Below, one piece after another: positions 23,678 to 37,161 of a stretch of 64,000 nucleotides of DNA. How positions within the stretch are numbered: position 1 is the stretch's first letter; each line of letters opens with the position of its first letter. The position numbers and the translations under genes were made by a program. This DNA is from Alisma plantago-aquatica (Eukaryota > Streptophyta > Magnoliopsida > Alismatales > Alismataceae). The stretch is taken from the NCBI GenBank assembly GCA_963693085.1, contig OY856414.1, positions 265,095,001 through 265,159,000 on the forward strand, written 5' to 3'. The notes under the pieces were generated by a model. That model did no database searches. It was given only the letters and a program-made list of their open reading frames with translations, and was not told the origin of the DNA.

Positions 23678-23830
23678 TCACTATTGTCCCTGTTGTTGCT
23701 GCTATTCTTCCCCTGTTGTAGGGTTTCTGCCTTTTCCTCCGCGTCTACCTAAAAAGTTGGATCCCATATGGGTGAGACAATTGTAAATTTCCCCATCGAG
23801 AGATATAACTCTCCGCCAGAAACATTATTA
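23678..23830 (-). other. Conserved LTR block 2, B right copy
   Basis: MFLAESYISRWGN, then SHP, with the frame ending just past the T-tract. After the AG at 23750-23749 the shared frame gives RRGGKGRNPTTGEE and a TAG before the Gln run. Confidence 0.6.
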
Positions 23831-24102
23831 TTGTAGTTTAATAAGATAAATACAAACAGAGGGATCATAATTGTTTAACAGCAGATAATTCATTGTCTAA
23901 ACAGATTAGAACAATATTCTTATTCAAAGCACTTCAGCTATAACTTAATAAAGCAGCATGTCACTTACTCAAAAAGGAACATAAAGAACATGTATAACAT
24001 TTATTCTCTATACTAAGCAAGATAACATCAGTCAGTAGTTCTCATATTTCAACCTTAAGAAATTACGCTACACAGCTGATTACATTTTACAATCATACTT
24101 AA

Positions 24103-24255
24103 TTCCCTGAGGAGATGAGGTATACCACTCATACTCCAACTGACTATGACTACGTTAAGCATCGGTACCACACAAGGTCAATGGAAGAGCCAGAATCCAA
24201 GACCTCAACCTTCTCAGTCAGTATGAGATTATGTGGTAGAGACATCATGTATCAA
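24103..24255 (-). other. Conserved LTR block 1, B right copy
   Basis: CTCATACTGACT pairs perfectly with AGTCAGT and AGTATGAG about 75 bases on. Relative to the left copy both arms have changed, and pairing is kept. Confidence 0.5.
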
Positions 24256-25849
24256 ACTACAAATAGCTTGCCAAGGTATATTGGCATCTTCTCTATGGAG
24301 TTATAGCCCATAGCATATACTCTCTTCAAGATATGGCCCATATACAATACCTGGTATTATATTGTGGAGTCATGGCCCGTAGCCATACTCTTATTGGGAT
24401 ATGGTCTGTAACCATTCCTATGCATAGGATATGGCCCGTAGCCATTCCTATGTGGTGTAAGGATATATTCACCCATTACCCCCACATATTCAATAATATG
24501 CGGCTTCCGGGTTATGCCGCGGAGCAACCCGTTTCACCATTCAGCAAATTCTGAGCTGATGGATCTATGGTCAGGGCAACTACATTATATGATATCACTT
24601 GATTAATTAAGTGTATTACCATATTATTTTAGCATCAAACAAGTTTCCAAACATCAATTATTTTAATAATTACTACAAAGAATGTGTACTACTTCCATCA
24701 AGTACTGTTCAAACCTTTAATAAAGCATTGGGATCTCAATACCTCATCTCATCAGGAGCATTCTCATCCTTCCACAAACTCATCATCATGATTATAGGAA
24801 ATGGGTATTCAAACCCTCAGTTTATCAAGGAATACTTGTTACCACTTATCATGTAACTAATACCTTTAGGTCATCTGACCAAGGTAAACATGATACTTTC
24901 TATACAAGCATCTCACATGGCTCTCAAAGCCCATTTAGTCTCTTGTTACCTCTTAGTGGGAAACAAAGCATATAATGACTCACAAGGACCATAAAGCATT
25001 TAAATAATTAACACATCATAGCTCATACCTGGCTATGCTCATCATCTCATGATTACCTGCATGATCATTACATGATACAGTTATATCTATTATATATCAG
25101 CACTATGCAAAGTAAGAGTAGCATCATTATTCCCTTATTTTAGGGTTAGGATTTCGCTTACATATCATCACCCTTCATTAGGGTTAGGGTTTTCCATTAT
25201 TATCCATTTAGGTTCTCAAGATCATATTATTAATGATCAAGCCCTAATTCATTGCTCCACTCAGCTAGGAGCTAGTATTGATAACATAAGTATTCAATCA
25301 TGATTATTCATTCTCATCATTTATCATTAAATGAATTATCAATACAAGATATGAGTTTCTACCTAAACTCTACCATATCATACTTTATTAACTTGTCGTA
25401 AACTTTTCTTTAAGGTATGTTAGCCTATACTTATCAAAGTGCAATATACCTCGATGTAACAATTGACATTACATACTTCATGAGTTACTCATCCAAGTAT
25501 ATTGGATTTAGGATACATCAAGGTGTATTAATCTTGAGGTGCTGGATGTGATATCTATCATGTCTTGATGTATCACTTCCCTCATCACCTTTATCTTACT
25601 TAGTTCATCAACTTATCTCGTATTAGGGTATTTCCCATCCTAATACTTTATGTACCAGTTCATCACATTTATCATGTAATGTATTGGTCATAAGTCACTT
25701 ATTTGAATTATTCAACTATTATCAATTGATATGGACTCATCTCGAGTTAAGGAATTATTGATATAAAGATATCCATTATCAACATCTTTAGGTGTTTCAC
25801 TTATCAATATATTAGTCACTATTTCATTATTAGGAATAGGGTTTTCCAT

Positions 25850-26300
25850 CTTTATAAATTAGGGTTCACATAACATCTCCCCATATATGGGTTTCACATA
25901 GCATTACCTGAAATTAGGGTTTCTCAACTCAACCCAAAATTAGGGTTATGGTTTATCATCATATTGCCCAAGATTAGGGTTTCATGCTATATAACCCAAA
26001 ATTAGGACTTCATATACCTTTACCCTATATCAGGGTTAGAATTTCATATTAGGGTTTCATATAACATTATATAGCATCACCCTGGGATTTGAGTTCACAT
26101 CATATCTTTGTATTAGGGTTTCACTTGACATCACCCTTGATTAGGGTTTCACATGACTTCACCCTTAATTAGGGTTTCATCATTACCCTAGATTAGGGTT
26201 ACATCTACCATTGCCCTAAATTGGGGTTAGGGTTCATCAACCTTCTTAATTAGGGTTTCATGATTTCTTTATAAAGGATCATACCCTAATTACATATTAT
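25850..26300 (-). repeat. Telobox-rich tract, B right copy
   Basis: Aligns with 19030-19470 of the left LTR, with the same dense TTAGGGTTT copies. Confidence 0.75.
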
Positions 26301-26619
26301 TTTCATGTTGAGAGTGTAGGGGCTTAACCACTTACTTGATAATTATACATGTATGAATTCCTCTCTCTCTCTCTCTCATCTCCTCCAGGATGTTGATCAC
26401 TTCAAACTTGATTAGATTAGGTCAACCCCTTATTTAAGTATACACACTTAGGGTTAGCTTAGTGTGTTGAGATGTTGCTTCCATAAGCATCAAAGGTTAA
26501 CCACTCAAAAGGTACTAATCACTTAAGTACCTTGAAGGTACAACCGCTGTAATTACCTTTGATAAACATCATCAACAATCATGGGGTTGAATGTACTTAC
26601 AAGATTTGAATCAATTAAA

Positions 26620-27430
26620 CCTTCAAACAGTTTTGAGGTATTAGACCTTCAAACAGTTTTAAGATCGTTAGACCAAATTGTCATTGAAACTGAATGAACA
26701 ACTCATCATTGAAACCGAATAAACATCAAATTGTTTGAGACCATTTGCCCTCCAAACGGTCTGAGGACCGTTTGATCCCAAATGGTCTCAAGACTGTTTG
26801 GTCCAAAACATCTTGAAACCGATTGGATCAACTAGGGTTTCCAACATCAAATCGATTTAGGGTTTGTACTCATTGAACCATCCATCAATTGAACTATTGA
26901 TTCAATCTTCAATTGAACCATTGATTCACCATTTAACCTTGGCATGACCTGACCTCAAACGGTCTTGTGGTCGTTTGCCCTCAAACGGTCTTGAGACCGT
27001 TTGACCCATCCCATCATTGAAATTGGTGGAATTCAATTAGGGTTTCTTTAACAACTCGATTTAGGGTTTGATACTCAACGAACCTTCAAGTGTTGAACCC
27101 TTTGGAATTAATTCAATTAAATAGCATTGGATCTGCATCAATTTATGACATCATCAACCTCAAACGGTTTTGAAAACCGTTTCCATTCAATCGGTTTTGG
27201 AAACCCTAAACACCAAACGATCTTGAAGATCGTTAATCATCAAACGGTTTCAAAACTGTTTCATTCCAAATGGTCAACTCAAATACAAACGGTCAACTCA
27301 ACCAAACAGTCAAATCAATCCAAATGGTCAACTATCCCAAACGGTTTTGAACCCAATTCCTCAAATGCTTTGCAAACCGTTTGGTCACCAAACGGTTTGG
27401 TGAAACTGATTGACCAATTTTATTGGAAAT
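26620..27430 (-). repeat. Inverted-repeat motif cluster, B right copy
   Basis: Same motif as the left copy. The two LTRs differ here by small indels between motif copies and by CG to TG/CA changes. Confidence 0.78.
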
Positions 27431-27942
27431 CGATTTGAGTGGAAAATTTGGGAAAAGTGTCCAAGATGATGTCATAATCATCTACCTTCGTTCCTAAGGT
27501 TCACATTACTACTGATTTCATAAAATCATCCATTACAGCAAGCAATTAATCAAGAAGAAGGAGAAATCAACATAACTTGTAAAAATTGGAATTGAATAAT
27601 GATGTAATTGGGTTCAAGTTATATAACCCACCTTCAAGAATGATTCAAAGATCCAACTCCACGTATTTAATGGTGGTTGAATCTTTATCAACTCCACAAG
27701 GTTCATTCCTCAAGCTTTTGAGTGAAAAGGATTGGCTAGGATTGAAGATTGCATGGAGAAAAGAAGAAATCAAGCATTGATTTGTGATTTTCACCATGAA
27801 ATCAAGGTGAAAGGAGATTATGGAGCTTACCTACAGGTTGGGGGTCATCCTCCTGTTTCTCCTAAGCTCCCTTGGTCGTTTTTCAATCAAAGAGTGAAAG
27901 AAAATCCGAAAATGAGTCCTTGGTTGAGTGGGAAATGAAGTG

Positions 27943-27950
27943 TATATATA
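27943..27950 (-). promoter_or_regulatory. TATA box, B right (5') LTR
   Basis: TATATATA on the minus strand. As the 5' LTR copy it is the expected promoter of element B. A donor-like GTAG/GTAAGC follows near 27829. Confidence 0.65.
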
Positions 27951-28840
27951 AGGATTTTCAAGGAGAGAGAAAGTTGAAAAGCAATCCTTCAACTCCCCAA
28001 ATTGGTGCCACTTAACCCCCTCTACTCCTTGAATAAGAAGGAATCCTCCTTTTCCTTTAATTATTCTTCATTATCCACAATTTAAAAGAAAAGCAATTAA
28101 GCACCTTAATTCATATAATACTAATATCCCATATTTGAGTGGATATTACTTTTAATTAACTAATGTGAGTGGGCTCTCCACTCACTTAGATATTTTCGTG
28201 GCCTTTGCAAGGAATAAGGACGCCCACACTTATCCAAATCCAACCTTCACATATTTTGTTGAAGGGCATTCCCATTAATATATTTATTTATGCATTAATT
28301 TGAAATAAAGTTCCATTTATGCTTAAATCTTGATTATTTTAATATCAAGATTCTCTCTCTTCCAAAATGATTCAAATGAGGCGCCCCTCACAAATTATTT
28401 TCTTTAAATGATGACAAGAATCATTAGGGACCCTCTTGAAGTGGTATTTTGCATATTGAACCCTAGGTTTTGGGTAAATTGCACATTACACCAAAACTAG
28501 GTTTTAATGCACAAAGATTGCTCAGCAAGCTCTATCTTGGTGCTCAAGTTTGTGGAAGCCATACCATTGCATCATAATCATTCCTATGATGCTTCAACAT
28601 CTGAGGAACATTTTATCATGTACAATTTGCAAGTTAACCCCTCAACTTGGGTAATTTGCACTTTAGTCCAAAACTAACAAAACATTGTTTCAACATTATT
28701 AAAAAAGGACTAAAATTGAAATATAAGTTCCTCTTGAGCCTTAATTACTTTTCAAAAGATAAGAGCAAGCATATAATTATCTTTCTTAAATAAAACATCT
28801 AGGGCTAAAGCATAACCCAGGTCAAGGATGTTACATGTAG

Positions 28841-31800
28841 AGTGTCATTTGCATATTTAAAGTAAAATTCACATCCATGTGGGTTTGCCCTCCCTCTAGA
28901 ATGGAAATTTATACCATTAGGAGTTCGTTATGTGTAAATAATAAAATGTAGATGAAAATCTGGATGAGAAATTTTGTTTTTAAGAATTTTCTCCCAAAAG
29001 ACTAGCAATGCCCAAAAACATGAAGTGGTTGTTGTTGGGAAATATGGCGTAAGTGTAGGCAACAAAAATGAAATATTTTGATTGCCATATTCCCCATAAA
29101 TAGAAGATTGCATTGACAACTATGTAATGGGAATGATGGTTTAATGAGTTCATACATGGTTCTGGAGCAAGTCCAATGACTATTCCTCATTGCAGTAGTC
29201 ATGCATCTGTCTTCTAGTTGCACTGGGACGATGTCTATCGTAGCTCGTGGTCTCACCATGGACATTGAGTTGACATTATCCTCCTAGTGGCATACAATGA
29301 CCTCTACATCTCTATGGAAGTCTACACAGACCACCTAGAACTCCTACCTTTCTACTAGAACAGACAGGAAGGAGTTGTCCCTCCTATTGGTGTACTAGTC
29401 ACCAACTTTCTCTCACACAATTGTTCTTCCTTGTTATCCCTCCCTTTATCAGGTAGGACTTGATTGGACCCTCTATTACTTACCAAAACCAGATAAGACA
29501 ACCATTGTCAGAGGCAATTGATTTGTTGTGTCTCTGAGAAGCCCCCGATACCCCTCTATTTATAGGAGGGTCAGGGTTAGGGTTCCCAGTCGGAGTGGGA
29601 GCAGAAGGGACCAAAGTTTCATGAAATTTTGGAACCTACTACGAGAGAAATGATCAGTTGACCAGTGAGTTGATTGGTTGGCGCGTGAGCTTATCGGTTC
29701 ACCCAGTGAACTGGTTGTTTCATCATGTTTCCCAATTATAGTTGTATTGGGAATTCTAATCCAATAAATGCATGACATGACATCAAAATTAATCCTTGAT
29801 TCAGTCAAATTGAACCACAAACCGTGAGTATCGTCCTTATGAGATGGTTGTCTCCTTACCTCCAACTGATTAGTTTACTAGGTGAAACTGTCAGTTCACA
29901 CCCCTTTCGTGTAGAACTCAGCCAAGGCAATTTCCAATCAACCTGACACTCCAATCTTTCAGTTCAACACTTGAACCAATAGATTGGGAATTTGGTCAAT
30001 TAATTCGTTGCTCAAATTGAATATCTAAACACTTTAGTATTAAAATCACATATCATTCATGATTAAACTCCTCTTCTAGGTGTATCCTATGTGTGTGACC
30101 CTATAGGTCCTAATTTACATTGGCCGTGAATGTCTATAACTGACTGATGACATCACAAGCAAAGAGTGGTGCCTAGTCACACATCATTGCTACCCAAGTA
30201 AATGGAAAGTTGGAGAACACCTTCAACCTACAATCTATGATAGGTGTTACAGTGATTATATAATTCCTTTATCTTTGACATCCTGAATGAACTCGAGGCA
30301 TGGAATTGTTATCATCTCAACATTCAATCCATGCTTCTTGAACTAGAGCAGATTATCTGAGATATATGTGACCTCAATATCATATAATGATTCACATGTT
30401 CATGTGCATGCTTTTCTCAGTCTCACTTATCCAGTGGACATGATATCAAACTCTAGTATGAGGAACAAATCACATATACATCATTTACAATCATCTTCAT
30501 GTGTAATAGCTCACCCAATCACCCTTTATGGCAACCCTTATTCAGAATCACGCTGGATGATTTTAAAGCACACCGAACGACATGTGATGAGTGTAGTGAT
30601 TTCAGGTCGAAGAACCACAATAACTACCTTCACTATGAGAGATGACTATGACCACCAATTACGGTTTCCATGTGTCACTCTCAAGGTGGGTCTATCTGAT
30701 ACACTATTCTCCAACAAGTATCTATGTGTTTGGTTTGATATCACATATCATGAGTGATGAGATTCTATCATCAACCAACACACACTCTAGTCTTATGTGT
30801 TATTGTTGTCTATCAACCTTCTACAATAACATTTGACTAGGGACATAACATGAATGTTCATATTCTTAACATCTATACGATCTCATTCTTCAAGTCATGC
30901 ACTTGAAGACATATGTCATTGAGTAATACCATTCTATAGACATTCATTATGTTTCTTCATTATCTCATAACTAAGTGAAATAGAATGAATCGGAAGCTTG
31001 CCTTTATTATTATTATTAATCAAATCCTATATAATATCCAATCACAATCATCATATGATTAGCTCTTTGGGCATACATACAAACAATTGTATGCCTTGTA
31101 GACTTTGAAAGTATCACCCCCACAAATAGGACATTTTTGGTTGAGTTGAAGATTGTGTGAGACAAATTTTGATATCAGATATTTCCAATAATGAAAAGTT
31201 GTCTTGTAATAAGAGTGTGCTTGAGTAGGTTACCTCTATTCAATCTAAGAACAATGATTTCCTTAATGATATTTAAGTACTTGATTGATCTGTCAAAAGA
31301 AATACTAGTTTTCATATTTAATATAATTCATGTATTCATCCAAGGATCGATCCAAAAATTGAGACTCTCAAAGATCCAAGTGGTGTATGGATTGTGACTT
31401 CCATGATATATAGGCCTTGAAGAAGTTATTCTCAAAAAGGTAAACTTTTGGGTTGGTGGTGGTGTTTTGAGGTTTCTATTTGTCATAGTATTTAGTGAGA
31501 ATATATATGAATCAATTATAAGTCATTTGTTTACAAAAAGACACAATGATTTTGATGAACATATAGTGATGTTCAAAATTCATATTACTCCATCCTTTTA
31601 ATATTCAACATTTATTGATAGCGCCATAATTGACAAGATGGTCATTTCTTGTATCAGTCATGTCCCTCAAAGAAATTGAATTTTGATGATGTTGGTTTGT
31701 TTCTTTTCTATAGGAGGTAGAAGAATGCAACTTAAATAATACAAGATAATGTTTATAAGTGTGTTATTCAATAGTGTGAGATGTCCAACTCTAGGAGGAA

Positions 31801-32249
31801 CTTCAACTTCCGATTTGCAAGAGTATTGCTAACTATAGTAATGATGGATACCAAAATGAGTTTCTAAGCTTGAAGGGGGAGATTGGGATGACTAGGAATT
31901 TAATAAAAAAAAGTATCTTCCTGACAGCCAAGAATATGTTTGTGCAACATATCAAAATTTGTCTATCCTGACTCTAGAAACCCTAATCCTAAGATTAGGA
32001 GGTACGTATGATTGATCTTTAGATTTGAGCAAACAAGGGTTGAGTAAACCCTAATGCACTTGCTTGTAACCTACCATCATTTTGATGCACATGTTTGAGT
32101 AAGTTAAATGTAAGCCCTGATTTGGATACATGTAACCCTAACCATGCTATGGATAAGTGAACACTAGTAAGATGATGACTTGAATATATGGAACTAACCA
32201 TATACTTCACACATTATGATGGGATGTATGAGATATATAATTGTGATTG
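28841..32249. other. Unassigned old sequence between elements B and C
   Basis: No protein domain, RNA gene or clear LTR pair is visible; the short frames here have no recognisable motif. Two things suggest old retrotransposon DNA. A minus-strand TATAAATA at 29557-29564 is followed about 75 bp later by a donor-like GTAAGT (near 29481), as in the LTRs around it. A purine-rich AAGGGGGAGATTGGGA near 31873 looks like a polypurine tract. Short inverted words such as CCAGTGAACTGG occur around 29640-29900. Confidence 0.4.
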
Positions 32250-32499
32250 TGCTTGTAAAGAAGTGAAATCACCACCTCTTTAATAATAACAATGGTAAAC
32301 AAAATCCAATTGGATAGTAGCAGAAGTTTATAATTTGACTATATTCAATTTAACAAAGAGTACATAAATTTTCCCAAAAGGGTGTACATGCTTTATACAA
32401 AAATAGGATCTAAGTAGAGGGAAACTAGACTACAAAAATATGTTTCCAATAAAACAAATTAATAGTTAAGTCCATGCTATATGGAGGAACTCCTTTACC

Positions 32500-32560
32500 T
32501 AATCTTAGTCTGGTTCACTATGCTCCTATTGCGCACTCTGATCCTAACCTGGGTGGTTGG
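32500..32560 (-). other. Gln/Glu-rich tail in LTR C, left copy
   Basis: In the sense direction CCACCCAGGTTAG precedes GATCAGAGTGCGCAATAG. The right copy (63621-63661) has the better frame: DQNEQQEHGEPD and a TAA. The place within the LTR is that of block 2 in the other families. Confidence 0.45.
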
Positions 32561-32812
32561 GATCATCCAGAAAGAGGAGAGAAAATGTATGTGTCAAATA
32601 AATAATAAGGACAATTAAAAACTAAAGCAAGAAATAATTAAGATTCACTTATGCTAAGAGGGTCAAGAAAATGAGGCAAGTAAATAAATAAGAAATAGAA
32701 ATTCTGCCATGATCAACAACCATAATAATTTGCATCACATGAATGATATTATGACAACAAAATAAACAAATGTTGGGTGAGGCACCTACCGGACCTCAAC
32801 CAATAAGTGAGG

Positions 32813-32900
32813 GAGAGTGGTCACATTCCCAAACACCTACAAATATATATAATGTGGGGAGAGTATCACATTCCCCTAGAGAGAGTGGTCACATTCCCCT
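32813..32900 (-). repeat. GTGGTCACATTCCC subrepeats in LTR C
   Basis: Three imperfect copies of a unit GAGAGTGGTCACATTCCC or GAGAGTATCACATTCCC, with a TATATATAATG word between. The right LTR (63926 on) appears to have one copy fewer. Confidence 0.65.
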
Positions 32901-33758
32901 TAGGAAAAATTACACATGCCCAACTATGGGTGGTTTGTACTCATGTACACTACATTGTTATTTGGTCAATAACTCATCACGTAGAGTAATTCACTTGGCA
33001 GAGTGAAAATATAAACAATATATCATCATAGCATTGGGGTTTCAAAACCCCAGAAGTAATTCAATGAATGAGACAATAATGGTAATAGAAGATTCCAAGG
33101 CTAGTACATGCCTCATTAGGAACTCAGGATTGGATAAATACCCAACTGAAGGATAAGTGTAATTGCACATACAATAATAGGGTTGCACATACATACATAC
33201 ATAGGTTTTCACATACCTTAATGTAGATTCATAACCATCACTTTCACCAATTAGTTGTGTCCAAGATTACTTTATCCTAGTTACAAATTATATCACATGT
33301 ATTGGGATTTATAAAGCATAAAGTATAAGAAAACCTAATTATGAACCTTTTATGAAAACCTTCGGTTTAGGACTCAAAACTTAGACCAATCGATTTCTTG
33401 GACTTTATTGATTAAGAAAACATATTTTATTTCTCAACTTGGGAGTTAAGATGAATTAGTTACATATTTTAAGACATCTTCTATAATTAAAATGGTATTC
33501 ATTACAAATATCAAAATATGATAGAGAATTAGCACTCAAAAATCATAAAATTGGATTCTACTTGAAAAATGTTTTCCAATGACTATTTATTTGATTTTTC
33601 TGACAGAGCATTGATTTAATAGGAATTAAACATTACTGACCAATAAGAAAATGAGGAAATGCCACATAGGCAGAAAAGCTTGCGCAAACATGTGACACAG
33701 TGGCCGGACCCATGCTGACTTGGGCCAATCATGTGTGGCCCAGTGACGAGTCTGCAGT

Positions 33759-33764
33759 CACGTG
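33759..33764. promoter_or_regulatory. G-box CACGTG in LTR C
   Basis: A perfect CACGTG within TCACGTGG. It is a known plant bZIP/bHLH binding core, but one copy can occur by chance. Confidence 0.3.
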
Positions 33765-34118
33765 GTCTCGGTCAAATGTGACTGAGCGAGAGGCTAAAGA
33801 CCATATACCCATGGTCGATTAATTAAATCAATTAAGATCGCGAGGAAAACAATGTTTTTCAGACATGACAAATAACTGCAGCTGAGAAAATAAAACAAAA
33901 CATGAAATGTCAATACCTCCCATGCTCGATTAATCACATGATCAGAGTCACAGGGGTTCCAAGGTCAACACATGACTTGGCTTGTTCCCCCTATGACCAT
34001 GGTGACAACAGTGAGTAGGGGGGGGACTCCGATCAGCTTTGAGAGCGAGAACCATGCCAAGGGGAAAATGGTGACGCAGATGGATTCCCTGTCACCCGAC
34101 GATCTTGCCGAACCCAAA

Positions 34119-34487
34119 CTAGTGCTCTCTACTGCTCAGGAGCTTAGGGGAGGCTCCTCTACCGACAAGGAATAGGGGGAAAAGATGAGAACTAAAACAA
34201 GCAAAGGAGTCGGTAATAAGCGAAACCCAAGGCCAGAAAATATTCAAGGGGCTCTGGAGGCTCAGGGTGAGGTTTGGTAGACCGGAAGGGCACTGAAGCA
34301 TTGCGGGTGAGGGAAGTTGGTGAGATCCAAAACTCGGTATAAGGTACACCGACACAAGCCAAACCAGGACACACTCGTGATGTGAAAATGAAGGAGGAGG
34401 GTTAGGGAAATTAACCGCTTTATCAATTTGGAAAAAGGCAGTACAAGGTATCATGGCGAGATCGTCATCACCGGAGACGAGGAGCAA
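34119..34487 (-). other. 122-codon ORF in the leader of LTR C
   Basis: It starts about 85 bp after the TATA box at 34578 and is open for 122 codons, the longest sense frame in any LTR here. Hydrophobic and Pro/Ser-rich, with no motif I recognise. The region is richer in GC than its surroundings, which also lengthens chance frames. The right LTR copy lies outside the window. Confidence 0.25.
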
Positions 34488-34571
34488 GTGGACCAGGGAG
34501 CTCAGGGCTAGAACAGGTGTAATTGGGGGAAGAGGAGGAGCTCTGATGGTCTGGGGGTGCCTCTAGGTTCC

Positions 34572-34578
34572 TTATATA
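34572..34578 (-). promoter_or_regulatory. TATA box of LTR C
   Basis: TATATAA on the minus strand within CTATATAAGGAACC, at a sharp rise in GC content downstream. Confidence 0.6.
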
Positions 34579-35618
34579 GGCAAGGGACAAGCTACAGATC
34601 CCTCTACAAATCGAGGCAGAGAGGAGGTGGAAAGTCATAATGGGCATTTCTTTGTCTAGTCACCAGAAGAGATGAGTTAAGGCTCATTAAGTTCGAGAGA
34701 GAAGGGCAAGATTAGAGACCAAGGTTCCTCATAAAACCGTTAAATAAGGAGGGCGATTGAGGCTGGGGATCAAAGCCAGTGAAATTGTTGATGGCTCGCG
34801 AACGAAACAGAGGTAGAGGACGGGTTACAGAACGTCAGATCGGGTATGGGTCACAGATGATCAAATTAGGATTGTTCGATGGTGCACATGGGGAAAAAGA
34901 ATCAAGGTAACGCATGACTTCGAAATGAAATGGAAACTTTTGCTTAAATGCGAGATGTAATTGAAATTGGATTAAATGCTTAATAAACCATATTCAAATC
35001 GTTTAAAATCAATTTAAGGGGTTAAACATGGGTCAGATGACCTCAAATTTGAACCATAGGCTAATATAAATGCCTATATTAATGCTATTTATTTATTTTT
35101 CATTTTTCATGAGATATGGCCATCAACCACTATATTGTCCATTAATGTGTATATTAATGCATTTTAAATGGGTGAATTAATGGAAAGATATTTCCTTAGA
35201 AAATCCTTTAATAAAATTCGAGATGGTTATTAGAAATTATTTCAATAGTGATGTTCCACCTCTTATTCTCCTTTTATTGCTTTATTTAATATTTAGGAGG
35301 AGAGAGAATATAAGAGGGTGAATATCTCATAAATTCTTATTTCTTATCCCAAAAAGCCACAAATACTCTAAATTTACATAATCTACTCATCATCTCTCAT
35401 AATTGTCCAATTTGTATTTTTTGTGCAAAAACCCATTCATTGTCATGAATGTGGGTAAATATAGTTCAAGACCTCTACGGTTGCTCAAATTCAACATTGA
35501 GGATAAAGAGGATAGAAAATATAGGAAAATTTTGGAAAAAGTCCAAAAATGATATGAAGGAAATAAAATCTTGAAAATGGGTTAAATTGCAATCGAATCT
35601 AAGATTCAGTATGTTACA

Positions 35619-35639
35619 ACACTCCACCCCTTAAAGAGG
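35619..35639 (-). other. Polypurine tract of element C
   Basis: CTTTAAGGGGTGGAGTGT on the minus strand, directly before the LTR start TGTAACATAC. Confidence 0.75.
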
Positions 35640-36220
35640 ATTTCATCCATAAAATCTCAACAAGAGGGAAGGGTGAGTACGTAACATCCCAACATTAAGC
35701 AACTAGGTGGTTACATATAATCTATGGTACTTTACATTGCTCTACTCACAAGTCAGGTTTCACTAAGGTTTCCACTATTCATATTACCTTTTATCAAGCA
35801 TAACACAAATACCATTTTTGGCTTATTAGCATTATTTTTATTGTGAAATTACATCATCTTTATTTTTATATTACTTGTGTCACATTATATTCACATTATT
35901 GTAAAAATAATTATATCTCACCATTATTTACAAATCATATGTATTTCTCATTTACCAAATAAGAATTTTAAGCACATGGTTTGCTAAATTATCTCAATAT
36001 TTATTAATATGTTAGATCACAATCCTTAATAACTTGATTTTATGCTCCATTATCCTCATGTTACTACCATGTAGAATTTTCACATATTATTTTGCAAGAA
36101 ATAGATAATATTATCCAACAAGTTATTAAGTCTAAATAATGTCACATTAATTTCTTATACCTATATTACACATTGTCACATCACTTTTAATACTCACATT
36201 AATGTCATCACTAACCATCT
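35640..36220 (-). other. Interior of element C, left part
   Basis: AT-rich, non-coding. Ends with CATCT, one copy of the target duplication of D. Confidence 0.65.
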
Positions 36221-37161
36221 TGTTACAGCCCCAAATTTTGGGTTCATTTGGTGAGAAATGTAATTTCTCATAATAAAGATAAATGAACAAATAAAGATAT
36301 AATTTGTTTTTCATTTACAATAGCCTTGATGATTGTGTTGTGGGCTTTATTGGCTATTGGGCCCAATAACAAGGAAATCCAATTAATAAATGAATAACTG
36401 AGTTGTTGAGAAAAGAAAGGTGTGGAAACCTCTAGAAGGCAAAATAAATTAATCCAAAAGTGGATTTCGTGCCACATGGGTTCCTTGGGTTCCAAGGAGT
36501 CCAAAGTTGCAAAAAGAAAACAATAAGAAAAGAAAAGATCAATTAAGTATTTTTTATTAAGAAAGAAATTGAAAATAATGGTAAAAGGTGGAAAACAAGT
36601 GAAAAGAGGTATAATTGAGTTATCCATAGTGGAATTTCGTATTCCAAGGATTCTTAATGATAAAAGGAATACTAATGAGGAAAATAAAAGAGAAATAAAG
36701 AGGAATCCTCAAAAAGAAATATTTTAATAAGAAATACACATGAAAATGAAGAATAATGCATTTAGATGCATCTAGAAGGATAATGAGTATCCGATAAAGG
36801 ATTGTGAAATAATAGAGTTCCATGGGATCCAAGGAGTCCCAATGAAGAAAGAGGAAAGAGAAAATAGCAAATTTGCAAAATAAAAAGATAATGTGATACA
36901 TTATTAGTAAATTTGTGATATTGATAAAAAGAAAGTATTTTACTATTAAATGAAAATAGAATTCATGCCATTGGAATAAAGGGCAAGTAATAAAAGAATA
37001 AAAGAAGTTATTTCCGAAATCCTAATGTCTAAGGAATAACGGATACCAAGGGAGTTTGTTTAGAGAGGAAAGGTTGCTTTTTCATGAAGGAATATAACTT
37101 CCTAGTAGGAAAGGGACTTGGCAATTCAAGGAAAGCCATCATAAGGCTTCGTTTCCCCCTC

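Larger units (their letters stand above)
16483..28835 (-). mobile_element. Element B: long-LTR chromovirus derivative with almost no interior
   Basis: Two LTRs of 5613 and 5545 bp (TG...CA) surround a 1195 bp interior. The element is flanked by the perfect 5 bp duplication TGTAG (16478-16482 and 28836-28840). The primer site lies next to the right LTR and the polypurine tract next to the left LTR, so it reads on the minus strand. The interior keeps only the start of gag. About 90 percent of the element is LTR. It could move only with proteins from a relative such as A. The LTRs differ at many scattered sites, more than those of A. Confidence 0.95.
23291..28835 (-). repeat. 5' LTR of element B (right copy)
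   Basis: Same module order as the left copy: block 2 at 23678-23830, block 1 at 24103-24255, subrepeats about 24300-24450, telobox tract 25850-26300, inverted-repeat cluster 26620-27430, donor-like site near 27829, TATA box 27943. The right end has GGTCAAGGATGTTACA (one change). In block 2 the Gln tail is broken by a TAG. Confidence 0.95.
32250..35618 (-). repeat. 3' LTR of element C (left copy)
   Basis: On the plus strand from TGCTTGTAAAGAAGTG to TTCAGTATGTTACA, 3369 bp. The first 650 bp match the start of the right LTR. It carries a TATA box at 34572, a GC-richer leader, a donor-like site near 33917, subrepeats at 32813-32900 and an acceptor-like site with a Gln/Glu-rich tail at about 32545. 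Confidence 0.88.
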
